Positions 24,435 to 33,522 of a DNA stretch of 64,000 nt are shown piece by piece. Every line of letters begins with the position of its first letter. The stretch's first letter is position 1. This DNA is from Bradyrhizobium centrolobii (GTDB taxonomy: Bacteria > Pseudomonadota > Alphaproteobacteria > Rhizobiales > Xanthobacteraceae). The position numbers were made by a program, and so were the translations under genes. The stretch spans positions 19,587 through 83,586 of the forward strand of contig NZ_LUUB01000081.1 of the NCBI RefSeq assembly GCF_001641635.1, written 5' to 3'. The notes under the pieces were generated by a model that saw only the letters and a program-made list of their open reading frames with translations, made no database searches and was not told the DNA's origin.

Positions 24435-26090
24435 TCAGTAATGCGGCTCGTACATCTGCGACTTGACCAGTCCCATCACGTCGTTGGGCGCGGGACCGTC
24501 CGCCAGCCCGCGCTGATAAGCCACTTGCGCAACGGCGGCAGCAATGCGCGCAGAGACCTCGCGGATGCGGGGCAGCGCAGGATAGAGGCTGCCCTGCGCG
24601 AGGTCCTCCTTGCCGACACAATCGGCGAGCGTATGGGCCGCCGCCATGAACATCTCGTCCGTCACCAGGCGTGACCGGCTCGCGATGACGCCGAGGCCGA
24701 CGCCGGGGAAGATGTAGGAGTTGTTGCCCTGGCGCGGCACGAATGTCCGGCCGTTGAGCGTGACGGGATCATAGGGGCTGCCGCAGGCGAACAGCGCGCG
24801 GCCCTCGGTGTAGCGATAGGCATCCTCCGCCGAGCATTCGGCCTTCGAGGTCGGGTTGGAGAGCGCGAACACGATCGGATGATCGTTGAGCTCGGCCATC
24901 GCCTTCAGCACGTCGGGCGTGAAGGCGCCGCCGACCGCGGCAACGCCGATGATCGCCGTCGGTTTCAGCGTTTCGATCGCGGTGAGGAAGTCGGCAATCG
25001 GCGCCTGGTCGGTATGAGCATAGCGGAGTTTGTGACCGGACAGACCGGCGCGGCCGCTGACGACGAGGCCGCGAGAATCCACCAGCCAGTTGCGCCGGAG
25101 CGCTTCGGCCTCCGAGGCGCCCTCCGCCATCATGGCGGAAACGACGAGATCGGCAATCCCGGTCGCGGCCTCGCCCGCGCCCAGGAACAGGACCTTCTGA
25201 TCCCTGAGCTTTCCGCCACTGACCCGCAGCGCCGAGAAAAGGCCGGCGAGCGCGACCGCCGCGGTGCCCTGGATGTCGTCGTTGAAGACACAGACCTCGT
25301 CGCGATATTTGTGCAGCAGCTTGAACGCCGAGTGATTGGCGAAATCCTCGAACTGGATCAGCACGCCCGGAAAGGTTTTCCGCGCGGCCTGCATGAACTC
25401 GTCGACGAAGCTGTCATAGGCCTCGCCCGTGAGGCGCCGCTCGCGCAGGCCGAGATAATAGGGATCGTTCAGCAGCTCTTCGTTGTTGGTGCCGACATCA
25501 AGCACGATCGGCAGGCACAGCTCGGGATGCACGCCGGCGCATGCCGAATAGAGCGAGAGCTTGCCGACCGGGATACCCATGCCATTGGCCCCGAGGTCGC
25601 CGAGGCCGAGGATGCGCTCACCGTCGGTCACGACGATGAGCCCGGCCGGATGGGGCCAGTTCTTCAGGATCTCGGCGATCTGGCCGCGATCGCGCGAGGA
25701 GATGAACATGCCGCGTGGCCGCTGGAAGATCAGGCCGTATTTCTGGCAGGCAAGCCCGACCGTCGGCGTGTAGATGATCGGCTGGATCTCGTCGATGTTG
25801 TCGCAGACGACGCGGAAGAACAGCGCCTCGTTACGGTCGTGCAGCGCGTTCAGCGCGACGTATTTTTCGAGATCGGTCGGCAGCGTGCGCAGATTGGTGA
25901 GAACGCGCTCTGCCTGCGTTTCCATCGCCAGCACGCAGGGCGGCAGCAGGCCGCGCAGGCCGAGGTCGGCGCGCTCCTGCTCGGTGAAGGCGGTGCCCTT
26001 GTTGAGCAAGGGATCGCGCAAGAGCGTCATGCCGTGCGGCGCGGTGGAAGATGATGTCGAGTGGGCACTGACCCGGTTAGGTCTATTCAC
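24435..26090 (-). CDS. maeA: NAD-type malic enzyme
   Basis: Oxidatively decarboxylates malate to pyruvate, feeding gluconeogenesis or acetyl-CoA from C4 acids. The 551-residue length fits the SfcA/MaeA group rather than the 760-residue phosphotransacetylase-fused rhizobial Dme/Tme type. Conserved blocks are YTPTVGLACQKYG, VVTDGERILGLGDLGANGMGI, QFEDFANHSAF with CVFNDDIQGTAAV (metal and malate site), and the Rossmann GAGEAATGIAD. The start is a GTG at 26090 with a purine-rich upstream region; an ATG at 26030 is in frame. It is a single gene. Confidence 0.93.
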   Translation of the reverse strand: MNRPNRVSAHSTSSSTAPHGMTLLRDPLLNKGTAFTEQERADLGLRGLLPPCVLAMETQAERVLTNLRTLPTDLEKYVALNALHDRNEALFFRVVCDNIDEIQPIIYTPTVGLACQKYGLIFQRPRGMFISSRDRGQIAEILKNWPHPAGLIVVTDGERILGLGDLGANGMGIPVGKLSLYSACAGVHPELCLPIVLDVGTNNEELLNDPYYLGLRERRLTGEAYDSFVDEFMQAARKTFPGVLIQFEDFANHSAFKLLHKYRDEVCVFNDDIQGTAAVALAGLFSALRVSGGKLRDQKVLFLGAGEAATGIADLVVSAMMAEGASEAEALRRNWLVDSRGLVVSGRAGLSGHKLRYAHTDQAPIADFLTAIETLKPTAIIGVAAVGGAFTPDVLKAMAELNDHPIVFALSNPTSKAECSAEDAYRYTEGRALFACGSPYDPVTLNGRTFVPRQGNNSYIFPGVGLGVIASRSRLVTDEMFMAAAHTLADCVGKEDLAQGSLYPALPRIREVSARIAAAVAQVAYQRGLADGPAPNDVMGLVKSQMYEPHY

Positions 26091-26254
26091 GAATTTCCCC
26101 CAGGGAGTTTCTTATTGAACCGCAAACATTGTCGGCCAGCGCTCCCTGGAGATCAAGGATGTTGCTGGTCATGCATCGATTGTGATCTCGCACCGCAGCG
26201 AGGTCCTTGCGAAGACCGCAGGTTGCGTGCGACGAGAAAATCAACGCGGCAAGA

Positions 26255-27256
26255 TTATTCCGGCTTGATGTCGGCGGCCTTCACGATTGGCCACCATTTT
26301 TCGGTCTCGGCTTTCTGGAAGACCGCCAGCGCGGCGGGCGACTGCTGCTCCAGTGGTGGAATCTCCTGCCCCAATTCGGCGAAGCGCTGCTTGACGGACG
26401 GATCGGCAAGCGCCACCACGATGGCCGCGTTGAATTTTGTGACGATATCTTTCGGCGTGTTCTTCGGTGCCCAGATGCCGTGCCAGTAGGAAATGTAGAG
26501 ACCGGGCAAGCCCGCCTCATCGACGGTCGGGATGTCAGGCGCGGACGCAAGCCGCGTCGGCGAGGTCACCGCAAACGCCTTGATCGCACCGTTCTTGTAC
26601 TGCGGCAGCGAGTTCGACGCCTGGTCGAACATGACGTCGATCTGCCCGGCCACGAGATCGATCATCGCGGGCCCCGCCCCGCGATAAGGCACGAACTGGA
26701 AGTCGGTGCCGGTCTTCTCCTTGAAGAAGACGCCGGCAACGTGCGCCCCAGTGCCGGCGCCCGCGGTCCCGGCGGTGGCCTTGCCGGGGTTCTCCTTCAG
26801 CCAGGCGATCAGCTCCTTCAGATTGTCGGCCTTGAGCGTCTTCCTGCCGACGATGAGCTGCGTTCCCAGCGCGATCATCGCGACCGGCTCGAAATCGGTG
26901 ACCACGTCGTAGGGCAGCTTGAAGATAGCGCCGTTCAGCACATGCGTGCCCCAATGGCCGATCGTGATCGTCGTGCCGTCCGGGGCCGCCCGCGCGACGC
27001 GGGCCCCCGCGATGCTGCCGGAGGCGCCCGCCACGTTCTCGACCACGATCGTCGTGTGCAATTCGGCCGCGATCCGTTCGGACAGGATCCGTGCCAGCGT
27101 GTCGGTCGGCCCTCCCGCTGCGAACGGGACCATCAGGGTGATGGGGCGCGACGGAAACGGCTGGGCGCTGGCTGGCGTGGCCCACGACGCGCAGCCGACC
27201 AGCGCACAAACGACGATCACATAGCCGCGCAAGCCGGCCCACAGCCCCCACATCAT
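26255..27256 (-). CDS. Bug/TctC-family tripartite tricarboxylate transporter binding protein
   Basis: A 333-residue periplasmic protein with a signal peptide ending near ASA (residue 30). Family blocks are ITLMVPFAAGGPTDTLARIL, VVENVAGASGSIAGARVA, GTQLIVGRKTL, FVPYRGAGPAMIDLVAGQIDVMFD and a late GLYISYWHGIWAPKNTP. These bind carboxylates or related small acids. No TctA or TctB membrane genes are nearby, as is usual for orphan Bug proteins of soil proteobacteria and bordetellae. GGGGAGAGA precedes the ATG. The substrate is unknown. Confidence 0.9.
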   Translation of the reverse strand: MMWGLWAGLRGYVIVVCALVGCASWATPASAQPFPSRPITLMVPFAAGGPTDTLARILSERIAAELHTTIVVENVAGASGSIAGARVARAAPDGTTITIGHWGTHVLNGAIFKLPYDVVTDFEPVAMIALGTQLIVGRKTLKADNLKELIAWLKENPGKATAGTAGAGTGAHVAGVFFKEKTGTDFQFVPYRGAGPAMIDLVAGQIDVMFDQASNSLPQYKNGAIKAFAVTSPTRLASAPDIPTVDEAGLPGLYISYWHGIWAPKNTPKDIVTKFNAAIVVALADPSVKQRFAELGQEIPPLEQQSPAALAVFQKAETEKWWPIVKAADIKPE

Positions 27257-27357
27257 TCTCTCCCCGCCCTCTTTGCCGCCCGCATATCGTCAGCGAACTG
27301 GAGCCAGAGTGAACGCTGCCGGGTCGGCCGAGGCAAGCAGGAAATTTTAGCGAGCGG

Positions 27358-29697
27358 CTATCCGGCTGCGCGACGCGGCGTCAGATTCGTGGACGCATCG
27401 GCGGGCGGAGCGATCTGCATCAAAATGGTCTGGACGGGGGATGCGATCTCGATCCCGGCCTGCTGGAAGCGCAGCTTCATGCGGCGGTTGAATTCGCGCT
27501 GCACCGGCCAGCGGCCCGAATCCGTGCAGCGGATCTGGCCGACGATCGAGACCATCGCACCATCGACCTTGTCGATACCCCAGAGATCGAGGTCGCCGCG
27601 GATCGCCGCGCGGAATTCCGGCTCGCGGCGCATCTCGTCGACGATCTCCTTGAGGATCTGCCCGGCGCGGTCGGTGTCTTCCTTGAAGGCGACGTTGACG
27701 CTGACCGACGCATTGCCGGCGCCACGGCTGGAATTGGTGATGGTGGTCACGGCGCTGAACGGCACGATGTGCACGGCACCGTCGCCGGCGCGGAGGCGAA
27801 TGGTGCGGATCGAGACGTTCTCGACCACGCCAGTCAGACCCGACACGCTGACGGTGTCGCCGACCTGGACCGTGTTCTCCAGCAGCAGGAACAGGCCGGT
27901 GATGAGGTCCTGCACCAGCTTCTGCGAGCCGAAGCCGATGGCGATGCCGACGATGCCGGCGCCGGCAAGCAATGGCGCGACATTGACGCCGATCTCGCTG
28001 AGCGCGGTGAGACCAACGACGGTGGCAATCACGCACAACAGCACCGTCCGCAGCATCGGCTGGAAGGTGCGCAGGCGCGCGGCGCGGGCATAGTGTCCGT
28101 CCCGCGACAGCACGTTGATCTGGCGGTCCATCAGCGCGTTGCTGGCCTCCCAGATCGCGGCGGCAATGACGGTGGCGATGCCGATCGTCACCACGGCCGA
28201 GATCAAGCGGCTGCCTATCTGGCCGCCATAGAACCAGACGATGGCATCGACGCCCCAGACCTCGAGCATGGCCACGAAACCGATGAAGGCAATGACGGTC
28301 GAGACGATCCGGCGTAGCAGCGGCAGATAGCGGTTCGCGCGGACCTCCAGCCCGGGGAAGCGCTGGAGGATCTCCGGATTGATGCGGAAGCCGCGGTCGA
28401 TCAGGCTGAGCGTCACCATGATGATGACGCGCGTGATCAGTGCAACCGCGATGGTGCCGACGAAATACTGCAGCAGCAGCGAATAGCCGTTCTGGATGTT
28501 GAGTGCCCAGACCGCCCACAGCGCGAGGTCGAGCGCGATCGCGAGATAGTGCCAGCCGCCCGCGATGCGGTTGCGTAAGCGCGCCGCGATCCCCTGCCGG
28601 CCCGCGGGCGCGCGAATGGCTTCCGCGACCTGGCGACGGCATTGCAGGATGATGACGACGATGAAGAGATGCACGATCAGCATCACCATGCGCAGCAAGG
28701 CCGCGTAGCCCGCGCGATGCAGGCCGAGCAGCAGCGCCACGTTGGCGAAGGCGATTCCCGACACGCCGACGCCGACGATGCGGCGTGCCCAGATCTCGAT
28801 ATAGGCCGCGGTTTCGGCGCGAACCGGAAACAGGCCGAACGGCCCCGCCAGGGCGCGGACGACACAGATGAGCCCGCGCGAGAACGCGTAGGCATTGACG
28901 ACCGCGAGGATCACGAGACGGACGGTAATGGGCTCGCCGATCTCCGTTCCCAACAGCGCCGTGGCGATGCCGACGAAGATGCACACCGGGAGCAGCTCGA
29001 GGGCCAGGCGCCCGAGCACGAAGGGCAGCCGCAAGAAGAGCTGCCAGGCCCGCGCCAGGCTGACGCGTCGCCGGTGCAGTTCGGGCTCGGCGGCCACGTC
29101 CGCCGCGGACGATGGCGGATCGGCGATGGGCAGCGCCTGCGCCGGAAGACGCGCGGTCTGCGGCACGCGCGATTCCAGGAATGCGACGGGACGCCTGATC
29201 AGCCGGAAGATCACCCACTCGGCGCAGAAGGCGCAGCCGAACACCAGCGTCAGCTTCCAGGCGATTTCGATCAGAAGATTATAGGCGGCAGGATCATTCG
29301 CCGTGCGCAGGAACCAGTAGTAGAAGGCGGGAAAATGCGTGAGCGTTCGCGCCATCTCGGCAACCTGGCGTGAAATATCGCCGATCTCCTCAGACACGGT
29401 CAGCAGCAGCTGCGCGCCGAGACCATCGGCCGACAGCGGAATCGGCGATTTCTGTTCGGGCGCTGGCGGCGCAGATTGCGGCTGACTCGATGTGGCGGCG
29501 ATCGCGCGCAGCGTATCGATCATCCGGGCGCGCTTCTGATCGTCCTGCAAGGTCTCCAGTGCACGCTTCGCCTCGTCCGGCGACAGCGCGACTGTCCCGT
29601 TGGTTTTCGGCGCAGGTGGCTCGGCACGGGCAGTGGAGAGAGCCGAGATCGTGAGGAAGAGAACGGCAAGGAGCGCCGGGACGAGCTTATGCGACAC
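27358..29697 (-). CDS. MscS-family mechanosensitive channel, large exported form
   Basis: A 779-residue inner-membrane protein of the YbiO/MscM-like size class. A signal peptide (to about residue 25) and a periplasmic helical region precede about ten spans. The channel core is near the C terminus: LLAGAGIVGIAIGFGSQKLVQDLITGLFLL with VQVGDTVSVSGLTGVVENVSIRTIRLR, the pore-lining helix and beta domain of MscS. A mixed alpha/beta vestibule ends with QFNRRMKLRFQQAGIEI-like sequence. It should release solutes on hypo-osmotic shock. It is a single gene with no obvious partner. Confidence 0.92.
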   Translation of the reverse strand: MSHKLVPALLAVLFLTISALSTARAEPPAPKTNGTVALSPDEAKRALETLQDDQKRARMIDTLRAIAATSSQPQSAPPAPEQKSPIPLSADGLGAQLLLTVSEEIGDISRQVAEMARTLTHFPAFYYWFLRTANDPAAYNLLIEIAWKLTLVFGCAFCAEWVIFRLIRRPVAFLESRVPQTARLPAQALPIADPPSSAADVAAEPELHRRRVSLARAWQLFLRLPFVLGRLALELLPVCIFVGIATALLGTEIGEPITVRLVILAVVNAYAFSRGLICVVRALAGPFGLFPVRAETAAYIEIWARRIVGVGVSGIAFANVALLLGLHRAGYAALLRMVMLIVHLFIVVIILQCRRQVAEAIRAPAGRQGIAARLRNRIAGGWHYLAIALDLALWAVWALNIQNGYSLLLQYFVGTIAVALITRVIIMVTLSLIDRGFRINPEILQRFPGLEVRANRYLPLLRRIVSTVIAFIGFVAMLEVWGVDAIVWFYGGQIGSRLISAVVTIGIATVIAAAIWEASNALMDRQINVLSRDGHYARAARLRTFQPMLRTVLLCVIATVVGLTALSEIGVNVAPLLAGAGIVGIAIGFGSQKLVQDLITGLFLLLENTVQVGDTVSVSGLTGVVENVSIRTIRLRAGDGAVHIVPFSAVTTITNSSRGAGNASVSVNVAFKEDTDRAGQILKEIVDEMRREPEFRAAIRGDLDLWGIDKVDGAMVSIVGQIRCTDSGRWPVQREFNRRMKLRFQQAGIEIASPVQTILMQIAPPADASTNLTPRRAAG

Positions 29698-29891
29698 GAG
29701 GATTCCCTGGAAAAATAGCTGCGCCGACGGAGTCAGGACCCGTCACCGCTGGTTGCGCATGCGTCATGTCGGATTGTGTTATTCGCCCCGATCCTGTGTC
29801 GGAAGTTTGCCAAGGAGACGACTTTCTCTTGGCATTTGCCGCAATGCAGGAAGGGCGGCGGCGTCATGCGCACGGAAGCGCAAAACTACTC

Positions 29892-29922
29892 CCGTCATCC
29901 CAAGCTCGGCCCGGGATGACGG
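29892..29922. repeat. short perfect inverted repeat in a 700-base gap
   Basis: CCGTCATCCC (29892-29901) pairs with GGGATGACGG (29913-29922). It is the compact form of the CGTCAT-ended palindromic family. The surrounding region 29698-30398 otherwise holds only the weak frame at 30079-30309. Confidence 0.55.
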
Positions 29923-30078
29923 CGAGGAGGAGAAGAGAGAAAGCAGGATGTTACGGCATTTCGCCGGCGACGTCGTCACAGTCGCCCAAAATACACCGCC
30001 GGGAAGGTAAGGGGCTTTGCCTCACTGATGCAGCCCGCTTAAACCTTGTCCCGGCGTGTCGTTCGCGGATTTGAGCCG

Positions 30079-30309
30079 CTATGCGATAGTCCGAACGAGC
30101 TCCATCGCAATTAACGCGGCTGGATTTGCGGAGGTGGCGTCATAGACCTCCCCTTGCTCTTGAGGTTGGACATTGCGCGTCGCTGTTTTGCGACCCTCGG
30201 TATGCTCCTCCTGCGACACAAAACTGTCAAGCGAGATCAAAGGGGTAGCGATCACATTTGCAGGCGCTTGTTCCGCAACGGTGACGTTCCGATGGCTGTT
30301 CCGCGACAT
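30079..30309 (-). CDS. doubtful small hypothetical protein (76 residues)
   Basis: The frame starts MSRNSHRNVTVAEQAPANVI and ends NPAALIAMELVRTIA. The composition is polar and plausible, but no ribosome site precedes the ATG. A GGAAC-N17-CGTT promoter-like pair on the same strand (30277-30302) lies inside its first codons, which argues against this start if that promoter is real. Kept only because nothing else explains the stretch. Confidence 0.25.
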   Translation of the reverse strand: MSRNSHRNVTVAEQAPANVIATPLISLDSFVSQEEHTEGRKTATRNVQPQEQGEVYDATSANPAALIAMELVRTIA

Positions 30310-30398
30310 GATGCAGCGGAATAAAATCTTCTCGCCAGCGTCTGTGTCGACGAGGACATCCGCCTCTTCCGCACTCCCTCATTTTCAGAAAGCAAAAG

Positions 30399-31289
30399 AT
30401 GAAGATATCGATTTTCCTCACCGTGCTCGCCGCGCTCGCTATCGGAGTTGGATCGGCCGCCGCGCAAAACCCGCCGCAGACCTCGACCAAAAAGGTCGAC
30501 GGCACCGAGAACGTCTACATCTTCCGCTACGGCGGCCATCAGTCGATGTTCGTGGTGACGCCGCAGGGCGTGATCGCGACCGACCCGATCTCGTATTTAC
30601 GTCCGGCAAAGCCCTATATCGACGCCATCAAGGCGGTCACGGACAAGCCGATCAAATACGTCATCTACAGCCACCACCACTATGATCACATCGCCGGCGG
30701 CCAGCCGTTCAAGGACCTCGGCGCCACCTTCATCGCCCATCGCCGCACCAAGGAGCGCCTGCTCGAGCTGAAGAAGCAGAACGCGCTCCTGGCTGACGTC
30801 GTGATGCCGGACCAGGTGGTCGACGACAAGAAGACCATCACGCTCGGCGGCACCTCGCTGGAGCTGAACTATGTCGGCCGCAACCATTCCGACAATTCGC
30901 TGGTGATGCGGCTGCCAAAAGAGAAGCTCGTCTTCGTCGTGGACTTCGCGCCAATCGAGTCCGTGCAGTTCCGCAACATCCCGGACAACGCCTCGCCGTT
31001 GGAATATATCGCCTCGCTTAGGAGGCTCGCCTCGCTCGACTGGAAGCGGATGATCCCGGGTCACCCCTATGCCGGCGGCCGCCTCGGCACCAAGAAGGAC
31101 GTCGAGGACGACATCGCCTACATGGAGGACCTGTCGGCGGAGGTGAAGATGGCGGCCGATGCCGGCAAGTGTTTCGACACGGCAATGAAGGAAGTGAAAC
31201 TGCCGAAATACGAGAAGTGGGCGAACTACGAGGCCAGCCTTCCCGCCAATGTGGAACGCTTCTGCTACTGGTGGGGCCGCGGCTATTGA
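30399..31289 (+). CDS. exported metallo-beta-lactamase-fold hydrolase
   Basis: A 296-residue protein with a signal peptide (cleavage after AAA near residue 22). The zinc motif HxHxDH is SHHHYDHIAGG (His92, His94, Asp96, His97). GRNHSDNSL supplies the next His, VVDFAP the bridging Asp and PGHPY the last His. The family includes lactonases, thioesterases and quinoprotein-relay-type proteins, so the substrate is open; a true beta-lactamase role is not supported by flanking genes. The C terminus (VERFCYWWGRGY) is Trp/Tyr-rich. It is convergent with, and overlaps by 7 bases, the DUF3551 gene. Confidence 0.88.
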   Translation: MKISIFLTVLAALAIGVGSAAAQNPPQTSTKKVDGTENVYIFRYGGHQSMFVVTPQGVIATDPISYLRPAKPYIDAIKAVTDKPIKYVIYSHHHYDHIAGGQPFKDLGATFIAHRRTKERLLELKKQNALLADVVMPDQVVDDKKTITLGGTSLELNYVGRNHSDNSLVMRLPKEKLVFVVDFAPIESVQFRNIPDNASPLEYIASLRRLASLDWKRMIPGHPYAGGRLGTKKDVEDDIAYMEDLSAEVKMAADAGKCFDTAMKEVKLPKYEKWANYEASLPANVERFCYWWGRGY

Positions 31290-31546
31290 GGGGGCTTCAA
31301 CCTCTCCCTTCTGTTGCGGGGAGAGGCTTGCGCGAAATAGGGGTTTGCCAGGCAGGTCGCCGGGCGCCCCAACGCACTCGCCTTGCACTGGGCGAACGAG
31401 GGAAAAATGCAATCCATCCGCTCGCCCTCCAGTTCGCCGAAGACGCGCAGGCAGACCGGCGCGTTGCCTGCATAGGTCTGGGCGCGCGCGGGACCTGCGA
31501 TCAGAAGCGCGGCGAGCACGGGAATGGCGAGGGTGAGCCTGAACAC
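31283..31546 (-). CDS. DUF3551 family small secreted protein
   Basis: An 87-residue protein with a signal peptide (MFRLTLAIPVLAALLIAGPARA). The mature part has the family pattern of Cys residues: PVCLRVFGELEGERMDCIF, SFAQCKASALGRPATCLANP. Such proteins are abundant in Bradyrhizobium and of unknown function. The last 14 or so residues (SPRNRRERLKPPQ) are encoded by a CTCTCCC...GGGGAGAGG palindrome at about 31300-31327, so the native C terminus seems replaced by repeat sequence. It follows the patatin gene by 12 bases and may be part of that operon. Confidence 0.8.
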   Translation of the reverse strand: MFRLTLAIPVLAALLIAGPARAQTYAGNAPVCLRVFGELEGERMDCIFPSFAQCKASALGRPATCLANPYFAQASPRNRRERLKPPQ

Positions 31547-31558
31547 GACAGCCTCCTA

Positions 31559-32596
31559 TCAGAGGAACATCTCGGTCAGATCGACAGTAGAACAATTACC
31601 GATCCGGTCAAAGTTCCGCGCGAGCCAGCTTCGCGTGGCCTCGCGCCCCTCGTCACGCAGTCGGCATAGCAGGCTCCAATCAGGATGGAACTGCGTGGCA
31701 GTGCCGAGCTGCGACATCAACTGGTCGTTGCCGATCCAGTGCATGAACATGCGGCTGTGACTGTTGCTGTCGAGCTCGCCGTTGTCGATCAGCCGGGTGG
31801 CGAAGGCGATCGCGCGCATCTCGCGCATCAATGACGAATTGAAGCTGATCTCGTTGATGCGGTGGAGGACGTCGGCGGCGCTCGCCGGCAGTTCGTCGCG
31901 CCGGATCGCTGTGACCTGCACGATGATGACGTCGTGGCTGCCCTTGCGATAGATCAGCGGAAAGATAGCGGGATTGCCGAGATAGCCGCCGTCCCAATAG
32001 TGCTCGCCGTCGATCTCGACCGCCTGGAAGTAAGGCGGCAGGCAAGCCGAGGCGAGCACGGTTTCCGCGCTGAGCAGCGGCGTCTGGAACACCTTGATCT
32101 TGCCGGTGCGGACATTGGTCGCGTTGAGAAAGAGCTGCGGGGCCTCCGGCGACGAATTGAGCCGGTCGAAATCGACCACGCGCTCCAGCAGGGACCGGAG
32201 CGGGTTGAAGTGGAACGGGTTGAGCACGTCCGGCGGCATCGTGTGCGTCAGGGTGTGGATGAAGGCATGGACCGGGTGATATTCCGGCGGCAGCTTCAAG
32301 GCCTGGATCCACTGATTGAGCGGCGAGAACAGGTCATAGGCCAGATCCATCCGCGAGACCTCGTACCATAACGCGTGCAGGTTCTGCCGCGCGGCTTCCG
32401 CTCCGCCGATGGCCATGCCGGAGGCCAGCGCCACCGCATTCATCGCGCCGGCGCTGGTGGCGCTGATCGCCTCGATCGCGAGCCTGCCGTCCTCGAGCAC
32501 CTGGTCCAGCACGCCCCAGACAAAAGCGCCGTGCGCGCCGCCGCCCTGGAGCGCGAAGTTGACGTTCTTCTGGTTCCCGGTCCCACAGGCGGTCAC
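31559..32596 (-). CDS. patatin-like phospholipase
   Basis: A 345-residue lipid acyl hydrolase. The N-terminal oxyanion loop is ALQGGGAHGAF, the nucleophile elbow SATSAGAMNA (Ser48; the first elbow Gly is Ala) and the dyad Asp202 is in WDGGYLGNP. No signal peptide is seen, so it probably works on the inner face of the membrane. It starts at a GTG inside the end of ppk2 (GTGA overlap); the long upstream frame is antiparallel noise. Position at the end of the liv-ppk2 operon suggests shared expression. In other bacteria patatins act in lipid turnover or as effectors, but neither is shown here. Confidence 0.9.
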   Translation of the reverse strand: MTACGTGNQKNVNFALQGGGAHGAFVWGVLDQVLEDGRLAIEAISATSAGAMNAVALASGMAIGGAEAARQNLHALWYEVSRMDLAYDLFSPLNQWIQALKLPPEYHPVHAFIHTLTHTMPPDVLNPFHFNPLRSLLERVVDFDRLNSSPEAPQLFLNATNVRTGKIKVFQTPLLSAETVLASACLPPYFQAVEIDGEHYWDGGYLGNPAIFPLIYRKGSHDVIIVQVTAIRRDELPASAADVLHRINEISFNSSLMREMRAIAFATRLIDNGELDSNSHSRMFMHWIGNDQLMSQLGTATQFHPDWSLLCRLRDEGREATRSWLARNFDRIGNCSTVDLTEMFL

Positions 32597-33522
32597 TTTG
32601 CGCGCTTCCTGCCTCCGTTCCCTTCGCTCTCCAGCGCTTTCCGTACCTCGGCGAACTCGCGCAGCGAGGTGTTGTCGGCGCGCGGAAAACGCAGGTCGAG
32701 CTTTTCGAGCGCGGCGACGATCACCGAGCCGATGACGACCCGCGCGAACCATTTGTGGTCGGCCGGTACGACATACCAGGGCGCATGAGGCGTTGCCGTG
32801 TGCCGGACGATATCCTGGTACACCGCCTGATATCGCGACCACAGCGCACGCTCGCTGATATCGTCCATGGAGAACTTCCACTGCTTGGCCGGATCCTCCA
32901 GCCGGTCGAGAAAGCGCTCGCGCTGCTCCTCCTTGGAGAGATTGAGAAAGAACTTCAGCACCACCGTGCCGTTGCGCGTCAGGTAGCGCTCGAAGGCGGA
33001 GATGTCCTCGAACCGCTCCCTCCAGATATTCCTGGTCACGAGCTTTGGCGGCAGCTTCTCCTTGGCGAGGATCTCCGGATGCACGCGCGTCACCAGGCAC
33101 TCCTCGTAATGAGAGCGGTTGAAGATGCCGATGCGGCCGCGCTCCGGCAGTGCGAGCACATGACGCCAGAGAAAATCGTGGTCGAGCTCCTTGCTGCTCG
33201 GCTGCTTGAAGGCATGGACCTCGCAGCCCTGCGGGTTGATGCCCTCGAAGATCGCCTTGATCGCGGAGTCCTTGCCGCCCGCGTCCATGCCCTGGAGCAC
33301 GATCAGGAGCGACCAGCGATCCTGGGCGTAGAGCTGCTCCTGGAACGCGATAAGGCGCTTCTTGTTGGCCTCGAGGATCTCCTGCCCCTGCTCCTTGTCG
33401 AGGCCGCCCATTTCGTTGGTCTTGTGCGCCTTGAGGCGAAACTTGCCGGACCCGTCGTAGCGGAAGGGCGTGATGTATTGGTCGAGTTGTTCGGCGAGCG
33501 ATTTTGACGGCTTCTTGCTCAT
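32593..33522 (-). CDS. ppk2: PPK2-family polyphosphate kinase
   Basis: A 309-residue single-domain enzyme moving phosphate between polyphosphate and nucleotides. The Walker A is GMDAGGKDS (78-86), the lid/Walker B region FNRSHYEECLVTRVHPEIL, then the SKEEQRERFLDRLEDPAKQWKFS segment and WYVVPADHKWFAR. The PPK2 class, and whether it prefers ADP, AMP or GDP, cannot be fixed by eye. It overlaps livM upstream by 4 bases and the patatin gene downstream by 4 bases, so it is translated as part of this ABC operon, an unusual context. Confidence 0.93.
   Translation of the reverse strand: MSKKPSKSLAEQLDQYITPFRYDGSGKFRLKAHKTNEMGGLDKEQGQEILEANKKRLIAFQEQLYAQDRWSLLIVLQGMDAGGKDSAIKAIFEGINPQGCEVHAFKQPSSKELDHDFLWRHVLALPERGRIGIFNRSHYEECLVTRVHPEILAKEKLPPKLVTRNIWRERFEDISAFERYLTRNGTVVLKFFLNLSKEEQRERFLDRLEDPAKQWKFSMDDISERALWSRYQAVYQDIVRHTATPHAPWYVVPADHKWFARVVIGSVIVAALEKLDLRFPRADNTSLREFAEVRKALESEGNGGRKRAK

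Noticed and set aside
27347..29218. A 623-codon frame overlapping the MscS gene on the same strand
   Set aside because: Arg/Ala/Pro-rich shadow in a shifted frame; the MscS frame has membrane spans and family motifs.
30277..30302. GGAAC-N17-CGTT on the minus strand
   Set aside because: It matches consensus but would start transcription inside the only frame nearby, and about one chance match is expected in the window.
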